6,790 nucleotides of DNA from Bacteriovorax stolpii (GCA_945862475.1 CAMAYW010000131.1:1-6790), one strand, 5' to 3'; counted from the first letter of the stretch, positions 1 through 6,273 are shown. Numbers and translations: made by a program. The notes: generated by a model from the letters alone, not told the origin.

Positions 1-2
1 TT

Positions 3-965
3 GAATCATTTCTGGATGAAATGCAGCTACAACTAGAAATTCAAGATAAAAAAAAGTTATCTAAAATTTTGGAAAAAAATCGTCTTCAGATTAAAAAGAT
101 TTCAAAGGCGAATCCTGGTAAATCTCATGGATTTTTTATCTCAGAAGAATTGCAGGGTTTTATAGCTGTTCAAAATAAAATTGATCCATATTGCATCGTT
201 GGGAAAACCTTCCATGTAAGGCCCGTTTTAGAAGAACTTTTCATCAATCCTGAATTTATACTTGTAAACGTTTCTCTCTACGATATTAAAATTTATCGAG
301 GTGATTTTCAGCATGTTGAAATCATTCAACAATACGAATTCGATCAGTTACCAAAAAATTTCAATTCATTTTCATCCAGACTTTATGCTCCCCAGTACCT
401 TGGGCTTGTTCCTTATAAGACAATTCTTGCTATAAGAACAATTGCTCTCAGAATAAAGGAAATGACTCTTTATGAATCTTTACCCGTCGTGGTTACTGGT
501 CTTGAGGAAATGAAGACAATCTTTCTTCGATTTTTTGGTGAAAGATCTGGAATGATCACTCAGTTTCATGATGATCTTTTTGAGAAAACTTGCATTGAAA
601 TTCAAGAAAAATGTAAAAAATTTAGATTTGCAATTACTGACTATTATTCATCCCAACTTAAAGACCGCTTGAAGCGTCTAACAAAATCTAATTTGATTTT
701 AACAGACTTGGGAGACATTATTAAGGCGATCCAAAATGGAAAAATTGATCATCTCGTTATTCCTTCAGAACAAAAACTTTGGGGAAGTTTTAATTTAGAT
801 ACGGGTGAGTACGTGATTCATAAAAAAAACACCAAAACTTCAGTTGATATTTTGAATGAATTAGCAGAAGAAGTTATCAGACAAGGTGGGCAAATTCAAT
901 TTTTAGTCCCACATTTTTTTCCAAATAATTCTTTTGCAATAGGTGTTCTCAAGGGAGGCAAATGA
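3..965 (+). CDS. baeRF-type (bacterial archaeo-eukaryotic release factor-like) protein, 5'-partial
   Basis: The reading frame is open to the left edge, so the first Met (position 21) is probably internal. The N-terminal part typical of the family, with its 'P-x-V-S-I-Y-L-P' type strand, is missing and should lie outside the window. Numbering from that Met, I see a strand-loop with YRG at 92-94 (FILVNVSLYDIKIYRG, 79-94), a middle-domain core PVVVTGLEEMKTIF (155-168), and a C-terminal domain with IDHLVIPSEQKLWGSF (242-257) followed by a helix and GGQIQFLVP (289-297). This order matches bacterial eRF1/Pelota-like (baeRF) proteins, which comparative genomics links to ribosome rescue or translation quality control. 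No biochemical role can be read from the sequence. The stop overlaps the next start (ATGA), so it is the first visible gene of a three-gene operon. The family call is fairly secure; the exact subfamily is not. Confidence 0.72.
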   Translation, partial: ESFLDEMQLQLEIQDKKKLSKILEKNRLQIKKISKANPGKSHGFFISEELQGFIAVQNKIDPYCIVGKTFHVRPVLEELFINPEFILVNVSLYDIKIYRGDFQHVEIIQQYEFDQLPKNFNSFSSRLYAPQYLGLVPYKTILAIRTIALRIKEMTLYESLPVVVTGLEEMKTIFLRFFGERSGMITQFHDDLFEKTCIEIQEKCKKFRFAITDYYSSQLKDRLKRLTKSNLILTDLGDIIKAIQNGKIDHLVIPSEQKLWGSFNLDTGEYVIHKKNTKTSVDILNELAEEVIRQGGQIQFLVPHFFPNNSFAIGVLKGGK

Positions 966-1507
966 TTTTTACTAATTATTTTGATTTTACACCTAAAATT
1001 GGAGAAAGAGTTTTTGCAGCGGACGGTTCAAAAATTATTGGCCGCGCGGAACTGGGTGATCATGTGAGTGTGTGGTACAACTCGGTGATTAGGGCGGATG
1101 TCAATTTCATTAGAATTGGTAAAAATACAAACATACAAGATCTTTGTATGCTTCATGTCACGGAACATAATTCACTTACAATCGGTGAAAATACTTCTCT
1201 CGGTCATAGTGTCGTTTTACATGGTTGCAAAATTGGAAATGGTTGTTTAATTGGTATGGGAGCGATCATTTTGGATGGGGCCGTGATAGGGGACAATTGT
1301 CTCGTCGCTGCGGGGTCAATGGTGACTCCTAATAAAACTTTTCCTGCGGGAAGTATGATTAAAGGAAGACCGGCCGTAGTTGAAAGAGCGTTGACTCCAG
1401 AGGAAATATTTCAGATTTCGAATCATTATAAATCTTATCTCGTCTATAAAGAACAGTACTTAAAGATGGCACAAGATGAAAAATCTCAAAGATCATCTGA
1501 TACTTAA
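962..1507 (+). CDS. Gamma-class carbonic anhydrase-like hexapeptide-repeat protein
   Basis: This 181-aa protein is built from left-handed beta-helix hexapeptide repeats (roughly residues 10-135) with a C-terminal helix (about 145-172), the layout and length of YrdA/PaaY/CaiE-type gamma carbonic anhydrases. The three zinc-ligand histidines are visible: H65 (CMLHVT), H82 and H87 (GHSVVLHGC). The supporting active-site residues R44 and D46 (VIRADV) and N57/Q59 (NTNIQD) are also there, so the metal site is intact. The acidic loop carrying the proton-shuttle glutamate of the Methanosarcina enzyme is absent, as in many short bacterial members whose CO2-hydration activity is low or redox-dependent. 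It is probably a cytoplasmic trimer. The start overlaps the upstream stop by 4 nt, and GGGAGG (953-958) lies just 3 nt before the ATG, suggesting translational coupling. The true substrate is uncertain; an acyltransferase role is less likely given the complete histidine set. Confidence 0.9.
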   Translation: MIFTNYFDFTPKIGERVFAADGSKIIGRAELGDHVSVWYNSVIRADVNFIRIGKNTNIQDLCMLHVTEHNSLTIGENTSLGHSVVLHGCKIGNGCLIGMGAIILDGAVIGDNCLVAAGSMVTPNKTFPAGSMIKGRPAVVERALTPEEIFQISNHYKSYLVYKEQYLKMAQDEKSQRSSDT

Positions 1508-2306
1508 ATCAAAGTTTTTTTTTCAGAAGATGAGAAAGGACAATCTATTTCTTCTTTCCTCTTCAGTTTCCTATTACTCCGCAATAGCGATTGCCCCTTT
1601 TTTGCTAATTATTTTGGGGCTTTCATCTCTTTTAGGTGAAGAAACGAGTCAACGCATTCAAGTTTTTTCATTAAGTCTTTCAACAGAAGCCGGTGAGTTA
1701 GTTAAAATGATTCTTTCAAATGTAAAAGATGAAATGAATTTGAGTTCACTGTCAGGTCTTATAGGTTTGCTTCTTCTTTTTGTAACATCATCTGTTGTCT
1801 TTATTCAACTAAGATATTCATTTGATGTTATTTATGGATTTCAAGATTTAAGGAACGATCGATCTATTTGGGATGAAGTTTTAGAAAAGTTTTTTGCTGT
1901 TTTTATTGTGTTTATTTCAAGTTTTTTTCTTATTCTTGCTAGTTCAGCTCCAGGCCTTTTAAAACTTTTTTTCTTTGAGAATAATTCTCATTATTTTTTG
2001 GATTATGCTCTTCATATTTTTAACTTTTTCATTTTTATTTGTATGTTCTGGTCACTTCATTATTTTTCGCCATCTTTTAGACCACCTAAGAGGAAAGCCT
2101 TTTCAATGTCTTTACTGACAGCGTTTTTCTTTCTTTTCGGAAATTATTTTTTAGGCATCTATTTTAAAAATATTGCAACGACTTCTATCTACGGAGCGGC
2201 TGGAACATTATTTATATTTCTTGTATGGTGTTTCTATACGGCGTTTACAATGTTCTTAAGTACAGAATTGATTCTATTTTTAGAAAAGCGTCATGAAGAT
2301 AAATAA
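1476..2306 (+). CDS. YihY/BrkB (virulence factor BrkB) family inner-membrane protein
   Basis: The 276-aa protein has an amphipathic N-terminal stretch followed by about six hydrophobic helices (approximately 27-51, 92-112, 138-160, 173-195, 208-230 and 240-265). Family landmarks are the first-helix pattern with SYYSAIAIAPFLLI (32-45) and the last-helix pattern SIYGAAGTLFIFLVW (237-251) ending in a conserved acidic STEL (262-265). YihY-family members are widespread integral membrane proteins; the old RNase BN assignment was wrong and BrkB-like serum-resistance roles apply to only some, so the function is unknown. The chosen start overlaps the carbonic anhydrase gene by 32 nt and has no strong ribosome site. 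ATG at 1530 (residue 19) is an alternative, but the longer form keeps the basic cytoplasmic N-terminus usual for the family. It is the last gene of the operon: the terminator hairpin begins within its final codons. Confidence 0.85.
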   Translation: MKNLKDHLILKSKFFFQKMRKDNLFLLSSSVSYYSAIAIAPFLLIILGLSSLLGEETSQRIQVFSLSLSTEAGELVKMILSNVKDEMNLSSLSGLIGLLLLFVTSSVVFIQLRYSFDVIYGFQDLRNDRSIWDEVLEKFFAVFIVFISSFFLILASSAPGLLKLFFFENNSHYFLDYALHIFNFFIFICMFWSLHYFSPSFRPPKRKAFSMSLLTAFFFLFGNYFLGIYFKNIATTSIYGAAGTLFIFLVWCFYTAFTMFLSTELILFLEKRHEDK

Positions 2307-2335
2307 GGCCCCTAAGGGGCCATATTTATTTTTTT
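2301..2335. terminator. Bidirectional intrinsic terminator between convergent genes
   Basis: A perfect 6-bp GC stem, GGCCCC (2307-2312) with GGGGCC (2316-2321), closes a 3-nt loop. It is extended by AAATA (2301-2305) pairing with TATTT (2323-2327) across a single A-A mismatch. On the + strand it is followed by a run of seven T (2329-2335). On the - strand the TTATTT side gives a weaker U-rich tail for speA. It overlaps the end of the YihY-family gene and the speA stop codon, so one element serves both operons. Confidence 0.9.
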
Positions 2336-4278
2336 AGGTAGGTGTAACTCTTTAAGCAGCTCTCATAAAAATCTGTGAGATCTACTCCCTCACGTGGTCT
2401 GATTTTTCCTCTTTTCACTTGAGTATCGATGGCACCCTTAAGTGTTTGCGCCATAGTTTCTGGGTTGTATTGAAGGGTAGAGAGAACTTGGGAAGCTTTA
2501 TTACCATAAATGACTTCCTCGATATAAAAATCAGTAGGATCATCATCGTCACAGAAAATATGAACTTCATTAAGTCTTCCAAAACAATTGTGATTATCTC
2601 CCATAATGTCTTGGTAGGCGCCTGTCATAAATAAACCGATAAAATAGTCATCTCCATTCAATTTATGCATAGGAACGGTATTTGTTGGTCCATCTGCTGA
2701 AAGAAAAGTATCAAGCTTCCCATCAGAATCACAGGTGATGTCGACAAGCGTACATAGCTCTGTTGGTTTTTGATTTAGCTTATGAATCGGCATGACTGGT
2801 AATATCTGTCCAATCGCCCAAGTATCTGGAGCACTCTGGAAAATCGAAAAATTACACATATACTGAGATGCCATTTGATTTTTCAGCTGAAGAATCTCAT
2901 CGGGAGCATACTCATCAAGAGAAGCAAACTGGACGATCTTTTTACAGATTCTCCAGAAAAGTGTCTCTAGTTTTGCTCTTTCATCAAGGCTAAGGATGCC
3001 AAATTTGAAAGCTGATATAGATTCTTCTTTGATGTTGGTGGCATCGTTATAGACGTCTTGATAATTCTTTTCAGAGAGCTCAGTTGAGAGCTCGCGCATA
3101 TTTGTTACAAGGATGTTTTCATTAATGACTTTGTCAGTATTGAAGTCCTCAGATCCCATTTCAAGGGCACCAAACACGTTGGTCACCACACATGAGTGGT
3201 GGGCCGTAATGGCACGTCCACTTTCAGACACGAGATTTGGATGTGGCACATCTTCAAGGTCACAGATTTGTTTTAGCATATAAACGACATCTGCAACATA
3301 ATCTCTTGTTGTATAATTTATTGAAGAAGGGGAGTTAGATCGAGTTCCATCGTAGTTTACACCAACACCACCACCGACATCGAAGTATTCTAATTTAGCT
3401 CCTTCTTTGTAGAGTTTGGCATAGATTCTTGCACCTTCAGAAATGGAGTCCTTGATTGTTTTAATATCTGGAATCTGAGATCCGATATGAAAATGAAAGA
3501 GCTTAAGGCAATGAACTTTATCAATTGATTTGAGGTATTTTACTGCCTCTAGAATTTCAGTAATGGTTAGACCAAATTTTGCATAATCTCCACCTGAACT
3601 TGCCCATTTCCCTGAAGATTTTGTGGCGATTTTTGCTCTGAGGCCAATCATAGGTTCAACACCAATTTCTTGGGAGAGTTTCATAATGTCAGTTAATTCA
3701 GAATATTTTTCGATAACGACAATAACTTTTCTTCCAAGTTGATTACCTAACAGAGCAAGGCGCAAAAGATCTAGATCTTTGTAGCCATTCACAACGGTGA
3801 GAGAGTTTTGATTTGAGTTCATAGCAAGTGCAGCCAGAAGTTCAGGTTTTGAACCTGCTTCTAGACCGTAATTAAAAGGGGCTCCTGCATCAACAATCTC
3901 CTCAACTACTTCTCTCATCTGGTTTACTTTGATGGGATAAACGCCGTAATAAGAACCAGTGAATCTTGCTTCCTCAATCAATGAGCGGAATGTTTTATTA
4001 AGGTTTGCTACTTGAGAGCGAAGGATATCGTGGAATCTGATCACCGCAGGAAATGAAATATTTTTATTTTTCATTTCATCGAGGATTTCCATCATGTTAA
4101 TGACGGGACCATTTTTGGTTTGAGTAGGATTAACACAAAGGTCACCTTTTTCATTTACTGAAAAGTAACCCTCTCCCCAACGACTAATCTGATAGATTTC
4201 ATCAGCATCATTGGTTGTCCATTCTTTGATGGAGTCTAAATTATGAAAACGTGTAGAGTTCTGTGATGGAGTCTTCAA
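2326..4278 (-). CDS. speA: Biosynthetic arginine decarboxylase SpeA
   Basis: SpeA is a PLP- and Mg2+-dependent enzyme of the alanine racemase-like fold (fold type III) that converts arginine to agmatine and CO2, the entry to putrescine and polyamines. At 650 aa it matches the usual family length (E. coli SpeA is close to 658). Visible motifs: GVYPIKVNQ (112-120) with PLP lysine K117; HFHIGSQ (262-268); the phosphate-binding DVGGGVGVNYDG (300-311); SESGRAITAHH (351-361); the substrate-site LVDITCDSDG (511-520) with C516; and GAYQDIMGDNHN (553-564). No key residue is missing. The start is a TTG at 4278-4276, chosen because a strong GGAGGG sits 8 nt upstream and no ATG offers a better fit. It shares a terminator with the convergent operon and lies 94 nt downstream of a small lipoprotein gene, separated by a large inverted repeat that touches its ribosome site. 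Confidence 0.97.
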   Translation of the reverse strand: MKTPSQNSTRFHNLDSIKEWTTNDADEIYQISRWGEGYFSVNEKGDLCVNPTQTKNGPVINMMEILDEMKNKNISFPAVIRFHDILRSQVANLNKTFRSLIEEARFTGSYYGVYPIKVNQMREVVEEIVDAGAPFNYGLEAGSKPELLAALAMNSNQNSLTVVNGYKDLDLLRLALLGNQLGRKVIVVIEKYSELTDIMKLSQEIGVEPMIGLRAKIATKSSGKWASSGGDYAKFGLTITEILEAVKYLKSIDKVHCLKLFHFHIGSQIPDIKTIKDSISEGARIYAKLYKEGAKLEYFDVGGGVGVNYDGTRSNSPSSINYTTRDYVADVVYMLKQICDLEDVPHPNLVSESGRAITAHHSCVVTNVFGALEMGSEDFNTDKVINENILVTNMRELSTELSEKNYQDVYNDATNIKEESISAFKFGILSLDERAKLETLFWRICKKIVQFASLDEYAPDEILQLKNQMASQYMCNFSIFQSAPDTWAIGQILPVMPIHKLNQKPTELCTLVDITCDSDGKLDTFLSADGPTNTVPMHKLNGDDYFIGLFMTGAYQDIMGDNHNCFGRLNEVHIFCDDDDPTDFYIEEVIYGNKASQVLSTLQYNPETMAQTLKGAIDTQVKRGKIRPREGVDLTDFYESCLKSYTYLKK

Positions 4279-4286
4279 CTAAAAAT

Positions 4287-4292
4287 CCCTCC
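4287..4292 (-). promoter_or_regulatory. Ribosome binding site of speA (decides TTG start)
   Basis: GGAGGG on the - strand lies 8 nt before TTG (4278-4276). Its first GG is also the end of the CCGG that closes the speA-proximal arm of the inverted repeat, so folding of the leader could partly hide it. Confidence 0.85.
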
Positions 4293-4359
4293 GGAAAACT
4301 GTTTTTTTCTACTCGCAATATAAATGAAAATTCACAAGTTAAAAAACAGTTTTTCCGGA
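4290..4359 (-). repeat. 18-bp inverted repeat (one bulge) in the speA upstream region
   Basis: The arms are 4341-4359 and 4290-4307: CCGGAAAAACTGTTTTTT on the - strand meets AAAAAACAGTTTTCCGG, with one extra A in the upstream arm and a further T-A pair outside. The intervening 33 nt are AT-rich and hold a TATATT hexamer. If transcription enters from the lipoprotein gene, the RNA would form a stable hairpin that draws the first GGA of the speA ribosome site into the stem. If transcription starts inside the loop, only one arm is transcribed and the repeats would instead look like paired protein-binding sites flanking the promoter, about 48 bp centre to centre. Each arm also contains a small dyad, AAAA-CTG-TTTT. 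No poly-U follows either arm in a terminator-like position, so a plain terminator is unlikely. Confidence 0.8.
4317..4322 (-). promoter_or_regulatory. Possible -10 hexamer of a speA promoter
   Basis: TATATT on the - strand lies between the arms of the inverted repeat. The region 17 nt upstream is TTTTTA, a poor -35 box, so this is only a weak candidate. It would give a transcript starting near 4310 with a leader of roughly 30 nt. Confidence 0.25.
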
Positions 4360-4372
4360 ACAGGCAATTTTT

Positions 4373-4525
4373 TTAACGAATTCTTGAACTGTGGGCGTCC
4401 AGAACCTGGGCGAGTTGGTCTTCGCTCTCATTTTGCTGGCCATTTTGTTTAACTGTTACTCCGTTTTGAGAGGCACAGGCCGAAAGAAACAGAAGAATAA
4501 GTCCTATCAAAATGTGTGATTTCAT
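4373..4525 (-). CDS. Small lipoprotein, 50 aa
   Basis: This ORF encodes MKSHILIGLILLFLSAC..., a textbook lipoprotein signal peptide: positive N-terminus (K2, H4), hydrophobic core (5-14) and lipobox L14-S15-A16-C17. Cleavage would leave a 34-residue mature peptide that is polar and Q/N/E-rich and ends in SSRIR, with no recognisable domain and no other cysteine. Residue 18 is Ala rather than Asp, which under the enterobacterial +2 rule would favour the outer membrane; whether that rule holds here is unknown. Coding status is supported by a perfect AAGGAGG (4538-4532) 6 nt before ATG, the intact lipobox and an upstream promoter candidate. It could be an entericidin-like or other tiny lipoprotein, but I do not recognise the family. 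It sits in the same direction as speA, 94 nt upstream, and may be co-transcribed with it. Confidence 0.82.
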   Translation of the reverse strand: MKSHILIGLILLFLSACASQNGVTVKQNGQQNESEDQLAQVLDAHSSRIR

Positions 4526-4545
4526 GGTCAACCTCCTTGTTGTCC
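4526..4545 (-). promoter_or_regulatory. Ribosome site of the small lipoprotein gene, inside a hairpin loop
   Basis: On the - strand GGACAAC (4545-4539) can pair with GTTGACC (4532-4526): four pairs, an A-A mismatch, then two G-C pairs. Most of the AAGGAGG sequence lies in the six-base loop. The foot of the stem abuts the ATG. The ribosome site is certain; the hairpin is short and its relevance is a guess. Confidence 0.6.
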
Positions 4546-4570
4546 AACTTCCTTTCCTAAAGGTTTTATT

Positions 4571-4586
4571 GCGATTAGCGTGCCAA
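4571..4586 (-). promoter_or_regulatory. Candidate sigma-54 (RpoN) promoter for the lipoprotein gene
   Basis: On the - strand TTGGCACG (4586-4579) is followed by four bases and TCGCA (4574-4570). This matches the consensus YTGGCACG-N4-TTGCW with one mismatch (TCGC for TTGC), and the diagnostic GG and GC dinucleotides are exactly 10 bp apart. Transcription would start near 4559, giving a purine-rich leader of about 33 nt with the ribosome site. An overlapping sigma-70-like reading (TTGACC 4601-4596, 16 bp, GCTAAT 4579-4574) is weaker because its -10 box lacks the conserved second A. Confidence 0.6.
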
Positions 4587-4643
4587 TTGTGTCTAGGTCA
4601 AAACCTACTTTTCTGACGTTATGCTAGATAAAATGGCACTAAG

Positions 4644-4681
4644 AGGTGACATTAGAGTACCAGCGAGGGGTCAAGGTGACA
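4644..4681. repeat. Direct repeats AGGTGACA upstream of the sigma-54 candidate
   Basis: AGGTGACA occurs at 4644-4651 and 4674-4681, exactly 30 bp apart (about three helical turns). Relative to a start near 4559 these lie about -85 to -92 and -115 to -122, the usual place for enhancer sites of a sigma-54 activator. The distal copy also overlaps GACACAATT (4678-4686), the inverted match of AATTGTGTC (4585-4593), which abuts the -24 element. The repeats are seen in the sequence; the activator role is inferred. Confidence 0.4.
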
Positions 4682-4694
4682 CAATTTTAAGTAG

Positions 4695-5117
4695 TTATTT
4701 ATTGAGGCTTGAGAGAATTTTTCTTTGTTCTTCAATTGTAAGTTGTTTGTGAGTTTCCATACTCGTTTTTCGAATATTCGATTCTTGGACAACGCTGTCT
4801 AATGCTCTAATTTTTTTAGTAAGTGCTTTTCCAACTTCCTTAAACCAAAAAGGAAGGTTATCTCTCACTTCTTGGGTGGTTATCTTATAAACTAGGCTTT
4901 TTTCAGTCGCTACGACATGAGCTGCCCTAGGTTTTTCATCGAAAAAAGAGAGCTCACCTACGAACTCTCCAGCATTTATTCGACCAAAGACTTTGACTTG
5001 GGTCCCGACAATTGAACAAATGAGAAGCTGACCCTCTTTTAGAAAATAGAGATCACTTGAATTTTCACCCTCTTTGCAAACGACATCACCAAGAGATAAA
5101 TGCAATTGTTCAATCAT
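4695..5117 (-). CDS. Stand-alone cyclic nucleotide-binding (cNMP) domain protein
   Basis: The 140-aa protein has one cyclic nucleotide-binding beta-roll (about 5-80) and a C-terminal helical tail. The opening LSLGDVVCKEGENSSDLYFLKEG (7-29) is followed by the phosphate-binding cassette GEFVGELSFFDEKPRAA (50-66), with E55 for the ribose hydroxyl and R64 for the cyclic phosphate both kept, so ligand binding (cAMP or cGMP) is plausible. There is no DNA-binding helix-turn-helix after the domain. The tail (about 83-138) is charged and helical and might mediate contact with a partner, so this is not a CRP/FNR transcription factor but a possible regulatory subunit or adaptor. It starts 8 nt after the upstream SGNH-like gene, with AGG overlapping that gene's stop codon as a modest ribosome site; the two are surely co-transcribed. 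No clear terminator follows it. Confidence 0.85.
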   Translation of the reverse strand: MIEQLHLSLGDVVCKEGENSSDLYFLKEGQLLICSIVGTQVKVFGRINAGEFVGELSFFDEKPRAAHVVATEKSLVYKITTQEVRDNLPFWFKEVGKALTKKIRALDSVVQESNIRKTSMETHKQLTIEEQRKILSSLNK

Positions 5118-5125
5118 GAGTTAAC

Positions 5126-6244
5126 CTATAACTTTAAAACACCTTTAATGACGAGACCAAGCTGTTCCATGGCCTTCTCATAGTACAAGTTTTGAGGGTG
5201 AATCTCATCAAAAAATGTAGGCCCAGTTAAATAATCGTTTTCCACCATCCTCGCAAAATCGAAAAGAATAACTTGATGGTTTCGGGCAACCTTTCTAATG
5301 ATTGAATTTTGCAAGTGAGTCGCCCTCCATGGTTGGCAGTCAAATGCAGATGAATTCAAGAGTGTATCCACTGATTCATCGAGGTATCCGAGCCTTTTTG
5401 AAATTTGACCATGAATATAAAGGAGATCTCCGTTCCCAGTGTATTTCTGAAGTAAGTCACCACTTTTTTTATAAGCTTCTTTTGGATTATTGGCCTTTAG
5501 CATTTCACGAAGATCTTTGATTTCCACTTCTAACTCAGTTGTCGACGTGAAATCACAAATTTTTCGAGGTGGTTCATCAAGATTAATTGGTGTTGTGGTT
5601 ACAATCAAAAGACTATTTCTGTTTTTTGTTAAATTGACCAACTCTACAAGTTGCTGTTCAAAAAGAAGAAGTTCCGTCTCTAGTTTTTTTAAATAGTCCA
5701 ATTGGTTGTATTCCACCAGAACGGGAGATTGAGAGATGGGAACTCGATTAACTGGCGCATAAACGATGCGGGAGAGCCAGGGATACAATATGAGGATTGT
5801 TTCAATACGATCGTCTTTATAAAGATTAAAATTATCTTTTATTTTCGACATTTGTGATGGAAAGAATTTGGTTTCATTGAATTCCTCTGATCCCCCCTGA
5901 TAGATAATAATTTGAGGCCATTGGACGAGTGATTTTAACTGGTGAAGAGTTCTATGAAGGGCATGTCCTTTTTTGGCGATTGACTGAATCTTTATGGGCT
6001 TTGCCAGATTAACTGAAATCGTTTCTGCTAAATTGACCTTAAATTGACTTAGATATTCACCCATTCTATCGCCAATAATAAGAATAGGAGCTTCGGGCTT
6101 CATCGGTTCTACGGAATAATTATGAAAATACGGATAGGGAACAATCTGTTCTGGGTTTGCCTCGTACCTTTGCCAAACGAGAAATCCGCAAGTTACAACA
6201 CCAGCAAAGACAATGATCACTATACTAGAGAGAATTTTTTTCAA
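5126..6244 (-). CDS. Membrane-anchored SGNH/GDSL-like protein, probable pseudoenzyme, with TPR-like insert
   Basis: The 372-aa protein has an N-terminal hydrophobic anchor (about 4-24), so the rest is likely periplasmic. The core resembles SGNH hydrolases: block I ILIIGDRMGEYL (54-65), block III IIIYQGGSEEF (112-122) and block V FFDEIHP (344-350) with a preserved D346-x-x-H349. The nucleophile of the GDS motif is replaced by R60 and the Asn of the GxN block by S or E, so classical esterase activity is doubtful. Between blocks lies a helical insert (about 190-300), part of it TPR-like (LLYIHGQISKRLGYLDESVD, 274-293), then PWR (305-307). C19 follows VVT, a poor lipobox, so I favour a membrane anchor over lipidation. 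The start is TTG, chosen because AAAAGG lies 8 nt upstream and no ATG occurs before residue 48. It forms an operon with the cNMP-binding gene. The fold is an inference from motifs and the substrate is unknown. Confidence 0.7.
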   Translation of the reverse strand: MKKILSSIVIIVFAGVVTCGFLVWQRYEANPEQIVPYPYFHNYSVEPMKPEAPILIIGDRMGEYLSQFKVNLAETISVNLAKPIKIQSIAKKGHALHRTLHQLKSLVQWPQIIIYQGGSEEFNETKFFPSQMSKIKDNFNLYKDDRIETILILYPWLSRIVYAPVNRVPISQSPVLVEYNQLDYLKKLETELLLFEQQLVELVNLTKNRNSLLIVTTTPINLDEPPRKICDFTSTTELEVEIKDLREMLKANNPKEAYKKSGDLLQKYTGNGDLLYIHGQISKRLGYLDESVDTLLNSSAFDCQPWRATHLQNSIIRKVARNHQVILFDFARMVENDYLTGPTFFDEIHPQNLYYEKAMEQLGLVIKGVLKL

Positions 6245-6252
6245 ACCTACGA

Positions 6253-6258
6253 CCTTTT
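6253..6258 (-). promoter_or_regulatory. Ribosome binding site supporting the TTG start of the SGNH-like gene
   Basis: AAAAGG on the - strand lies 8 nt before TTG (6244-6242). A second, too-close AGG (6248-6246) sits 1 nt before the TTG. No in-frame ATG or GTG start lies in the spacer. Confidence 0.55.
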
Positions 6259-6273
6259 GAGAACGAATTCTGT

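Noticed and set aside
885..893. GGQ tripeptide (residues 289-291) in the baeRF-like protein, resembling the peptide-release motif of release factors.
   Set aside because: It lies at the C-terminal strand after the last helix, where the family usually shows a GG followed by a hydrophobic strand, not in the catalytic loop of the middle domain. A chance resemblance.
2419..2634. A 71-codon open frame on the + strand inside speA.
   Set aside because: Antisense to a highly conserved enzyme, with no ribosome site and no recognisable protein; a shadow frame.
4341..4375. Possible intrinsic terminator after the small lipoprotein gene (TTCCGGAA followed by a T-run).
   Set aside because: TTCCGGAA is self-complementary with no loop, and the only other local pairing is A-T around CTG; too weak for a terminator. 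The long-range inverted repeat explains the sequence better.
4640..4694. Search for a terminator after the cNMP-binding gene.
   Set aside because: Only 3-4 bp pairings around GGTAC and CTCGC are present, and no T-run follows on the - strand. Transcription may read on toward the lipoprotein gene.
5302..5696. Two overlapping open frames of about 70 codons on the + strand inside the SGNH-like gene.
   Set aside because: Both are antisense to a gene with good family motifs, overlap each other and lack ribosome sites and protein-like composition.
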